Positions 7,492-9,117 of a stretch of 9,117 nt of DNA are shown here, one piece after another; position 1 is the first letter of the stretch, and each line of letters starts with the position of its first letter. Position numbers and translations under genes: made by a program. The notes beneath the pieces were generated by a model, which was not told the DNA's origin, did no database searches, and saw only the letters and a list, made by a program, of their open reading frames with translations. The DNA is from Roseburia sp. (GTDB lineage Bacteria; Bacillota; Clostridia; Lachnospirales; Lachnospiraceae). The stretch spans positions 1 through 9,117 of the forward strand of contig JAGAIK010000634.1 in assembly GCA_017626625.1 (NCBI GenBank). The letters are read 5' to 3'.

Positions 7492-7524
7492 GCCGCAGCA
7501 GACAAGATTTGCTGCGGCTGCTGC
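7492..7524 (+). repeat. Hairpin with an alternative pairing in the exporter leader
   Basis: GCCGCAGCA at 7492-7500 pairs perfectly with TGCTGCGGC at 7510-7518 (9 bp, 9-base loop). The overlapping GCAGCAG at 7495-7501 can instead pair with CTGCTGC at 7518-7524, so two structures exclude each other. A weaker outer pair, ATCAGG at 7477-7482 with CCTGAT at 7536-7541, encloses both. No T-run follows on the plus strand, so it is not a standard terminator for the GH3 gene. On the minus strand it is followed by AAATTTTT, but no gene arrives from that side. Confidence 0.55.
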
Positions 7525-7583
7525 ATATATTGATACCTGATGGGGAAGTGCATGAGGTTGTGACAGAATAAGGAGGAAAAAAC

Positions 7584-8531
7584 GTGATTGAAATCGAGCA
7601 TCTTGTAAAGCGGTACGGCAGCCACATGGCGGTGGATGACCTGTCGCTGCAGGTGGAGCCGGGGAAAATCTACGGTTTTTTAGGACCCAACGGAGCCGGA
7701 AAATCCACCACCATGAACATTATTACGGGCTACCTGGCAGCCACCGCCGGGACGGTAAAAATCAACGGCGCAGACGTTGCCTTAGAGCCGGAAAAAGCAA
7801 AGCGGTGTGTGGGGTATCTGCCGGAGCTGCCGCCCCTTTACATGGATATGACGGTAAAGGAGTATTTGGATTTTGCGGCGGAATTAAAAAAGATAGAAAA
7901 AGGAAAACGGGCAGAACAGGTGGCAGAGGCAATGGAAATGACAGGGATAACCGATGTTTCCGGGCGTCTCATCCGAAATCTGTCCAAGGGCTACAAGCAG
8001 CGTGTGGGCTTTGCCCAGGCGGTGTTAGGAAAGCCGGAAATCATTATTTTAGACGAACCCACCGTGGGACTCGACCCGAAACAGATTATTGAAATCAGGG
8101 ATTTAATCAAAAAATTAGGGGAGAGCCACACGGTTATATTAAGTTCCCATATTCTGACGGAAATCTCCGCTGTCTGCGACCATGTTTTCATTATTTCTAA
8201 GGGAAAGCTGGTGGCAAGTGACAGCACGGAGAACCTGTTAGAGCGCATGACGGGAAATCAGCAGATTTCTCTTCTGGTAAAGGCGGAGGCGGAAACGGCG
8301 GAGGGAGCGCTGTTTGCCCTTGCAGGAGTGGAGCGGTGCGAATTGTTAGAGCAGCGGGAAGAAGGAACGGCAGCCCTGCTTATTTCCGCAAAGAAAGACT
8401 GTGACATCAGGGAAGATATTTTCCATACCTGCGCAGAAGCGCAACTGCCGATTTTGGAAATGAAAACGGAGGAAAAATCCCTTGAGGATGTATTCTTAGA
8501 ACTGACGGCAAAGGGAGGTATGGGAGCATGA
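7584..8531 (+). CDS. ABC exporter ATP-binding protein (GldA/CcmA-like)
   Basis: Cytoplasmic ATPase of an ABC-2 type exporter, 315 residues. Walker A is GPNGAGKST (34-42), the signature is LSKGYKQ (133-139), Walker B is IIILDEP (153-159), the D-loop is VGLDP (161-165) and the switch His is His189 in SSHIL. The Q-loop position appears to be Glu81 in GYLPELPPLY rather than Gln, as in many members of this group. Residues about 225-315 are the C-terminal extension usual in exporter ATPases of this class; it ends in EKSLEDVFLELT. The GTG start is supported by AGGAGG 7 bases upstream, and IEIEHLVKRYG directly follows as in relatives. It overlaps the permease gene by 4 bp. The transported substrate is unknown, and nothing links this pair to xylan use. 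It is most likely a separate operon. Confidence 0.93.
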   Translation: MIEIEHLVKRYGSHMAVDDLSLQVEPGKIYGFLGPNGAGKSTTMNIITGYLAATAGTVKINGADVALEPEKAKRCVGYLPELPPLYMDMTVKEYLDFAAELKKIEKGKRAEQVAEAMEMTGITDVSGRLIRNLSKGYKQRVGFAQAVLGKPEIIILDEPTVGLDPKQIIEIRDLIKKLGESHTVILSSHILTEISAVCDHVFIISKGKLVASDSTENLLERMTGNQQISLLVKAEAETAEGALFALAGVERCELLEQREEGTAALLISAKKDCDIREDIFHTCAEAQLPILEMKTEEKSLEDVFLELTAKGGMGA

Positions 8532-9117
8532 TTGCAGTTTTGAAAAGAGAAATAAAAAGTTATTTCCGGACGGTGGTGGGCTGGCTGTTTATTGCGGCGG
8601 TCTTAGCGCTTTACGAGCTGTATTTTTATGCCTATAACCTGCGTTCCGGCTATCCCTATATTTCCTATTCCCTTTCGGCGATAGCGTTTATTATGCTGAT
8701 TGCGGTTCCGGTGCTTACCATGCGCAGCTTTGCGGAGGAACGCCACAGCAAGACGGACCAGTTGATTTTGACCTCCCCGGTTTCCTTAGGAAAAATCGTG
8801 CTGGGGAAATATCTTGCCATGGTGGGAATTTTGACCGTAGCCATGGCGGTGGTAGCAGTTACGCCGCTGATTTTATCCATCTGGGGAACGGTACCCATGG
8901 GAGAAAGCTACGTGGCGATTTTGGGCTTCTATCTCTACGGCTGCGCCTGCATTGCCATCGGTATGCTGATGTCCGTGGTGACGGAGAGCCAGGTGATTGC
9001 GGCGGTGCTGACCTTTGCCGCCCTTTTCTTAGGCTATATGATGAGCAGTATTACCAACCTTATTTCTGCGAACGGAAATCTGCTGACCACAATTTTAGGC
9101 GCCTATGATTTGTATAC
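8528..9117 (+). CDS. ABC-2 type exporter permease (GldF-like), 3'-truncated
   Basis: Membrane partner of the preceding ATPase. The ATG at 8528 overlaps the ATPase stop (ATGA), and GGGAGG at 8513-8518 lies 9 bases upstream. The frame stays open for 196 codons to the right edge, so the end is missing. It starts MIAVLKREIKSYFRT, a cytoplasmic amphipathic start usual for ABC-2 permeases. Hydrophobic segments lie at about residues 15-36, 48-64, 95-118, 128-150 and 155-180. The stretch MRSFAEERHSKTDQLILTSP (65-84) followed by VSLGKIVLGKYLA is characteristic of GldF-like permeases. In relatives this gene is often followed by a GldG-like protein and a DUF4340-type protein, which would be expected just beyond the window; that is inference. 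Confidence 0.9.
   Translation, partial: MIAVLKREIKSYFRTVVGWLFIAAVLALYELYFYAYNLRSGYPYISYSLSAIAFIMLIAVPVLTMRSFAEERHSKTDQLILTSPVSLGKIVLGKYLAMVGILTVAMAVVAVTPLILSIWGTVPMGESYVAILGFYLYGCACIAIGMLMSVVTESQVIAAVLTFAALFLGYMMSSITNLISANGNLLTTILGAYDLY

Larger units (their letters stand above)
7418..7583. other. Intergenic region between the xylan cluster and the ABC exporter operon
   Basis: The gap is 166 bp and holds no coding signal. Its first half (to about 7490) is AT-rich and contains a weak promoter-like pair; the second half has the hairpin at 7492-7524. AGGAGG at 7571-7576 is the ribosome binding site for the exporter ATPase. I see no convincing intrinsic terminator for the GH3 transcript. Confidence 0.7.

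Noticed and set aside
1..9117. CRISPR arrays, tRNA or rRNA genes, insertion sequences, attachment sites
   Set aside because: No regularly spaced repeats, RNA gene signatures, transposase fragments or terminal inverted repeats were found on either strand.

Overview
The window looks like chromosomal DNA of a Gram-positive anaerobe of the Clostridia, most likely a gut Lachnospiraceae. This rests on strong AGGAGG-type ribosome binding sites, GTG starts, 4-bp gene overlaps, close to even GC content by eye, and proteins that read like Lachnospiraceae versions of known families. The genus cannot be fixed from the sequence. All genes lie on the plus strand.

Positions 1-7417 form a xylo-oligosaccharide uptake and breakdown cluster. 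In order it holds the end of a LplC/YtcP-type ABC sugar permease, a GH8 reducing-end xylose-releasing exo-oligoxylanase, a GH43 beta-xylosidase, an extracellular solute-binding protein, and a GH3 beta-xylosidase/beta-glucosidase. The three glycosidases have no signal peptide. The likely scheme is that oligosaccharides made outside the cell are captured by a binding protein, imported whole through the permease, and cut to xylose in the cytoplasm from both ends. No xylanase, xylose isomerase, regulator or transporter ATPase is inside the window.

The first three genes are tightly coupled (4-bp overlap, then a 17-bp gap). A small regulatory knot sits at 3532-3582, before the binding-protein gene. 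It combines a good sigma-A-type promoter with a perfect 9-bp inverted repeat that would bury the ribosome binding site, but only in transcripts that arrive from upstream. Between the binding-protein gene and the GH3 gene lies a diverged, frame-shifted copy of the last codons of the binding-protein gene.

Positions 7418-7583 are a 166-bp gap with an AT-rich part, a weak possible promoter and a hairpin that has an alternative pairing. After it begins an unrelated operon: an ABC exporter ATPase (GTG start) overlapped by 4 bp with a GldF-like ABC-2 permease that runs off the right end.

Across the whole window the palindrome GATC is nearly absent: two copies were found by eye where about 35 are expected. 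This suggests past or present selection against that site.
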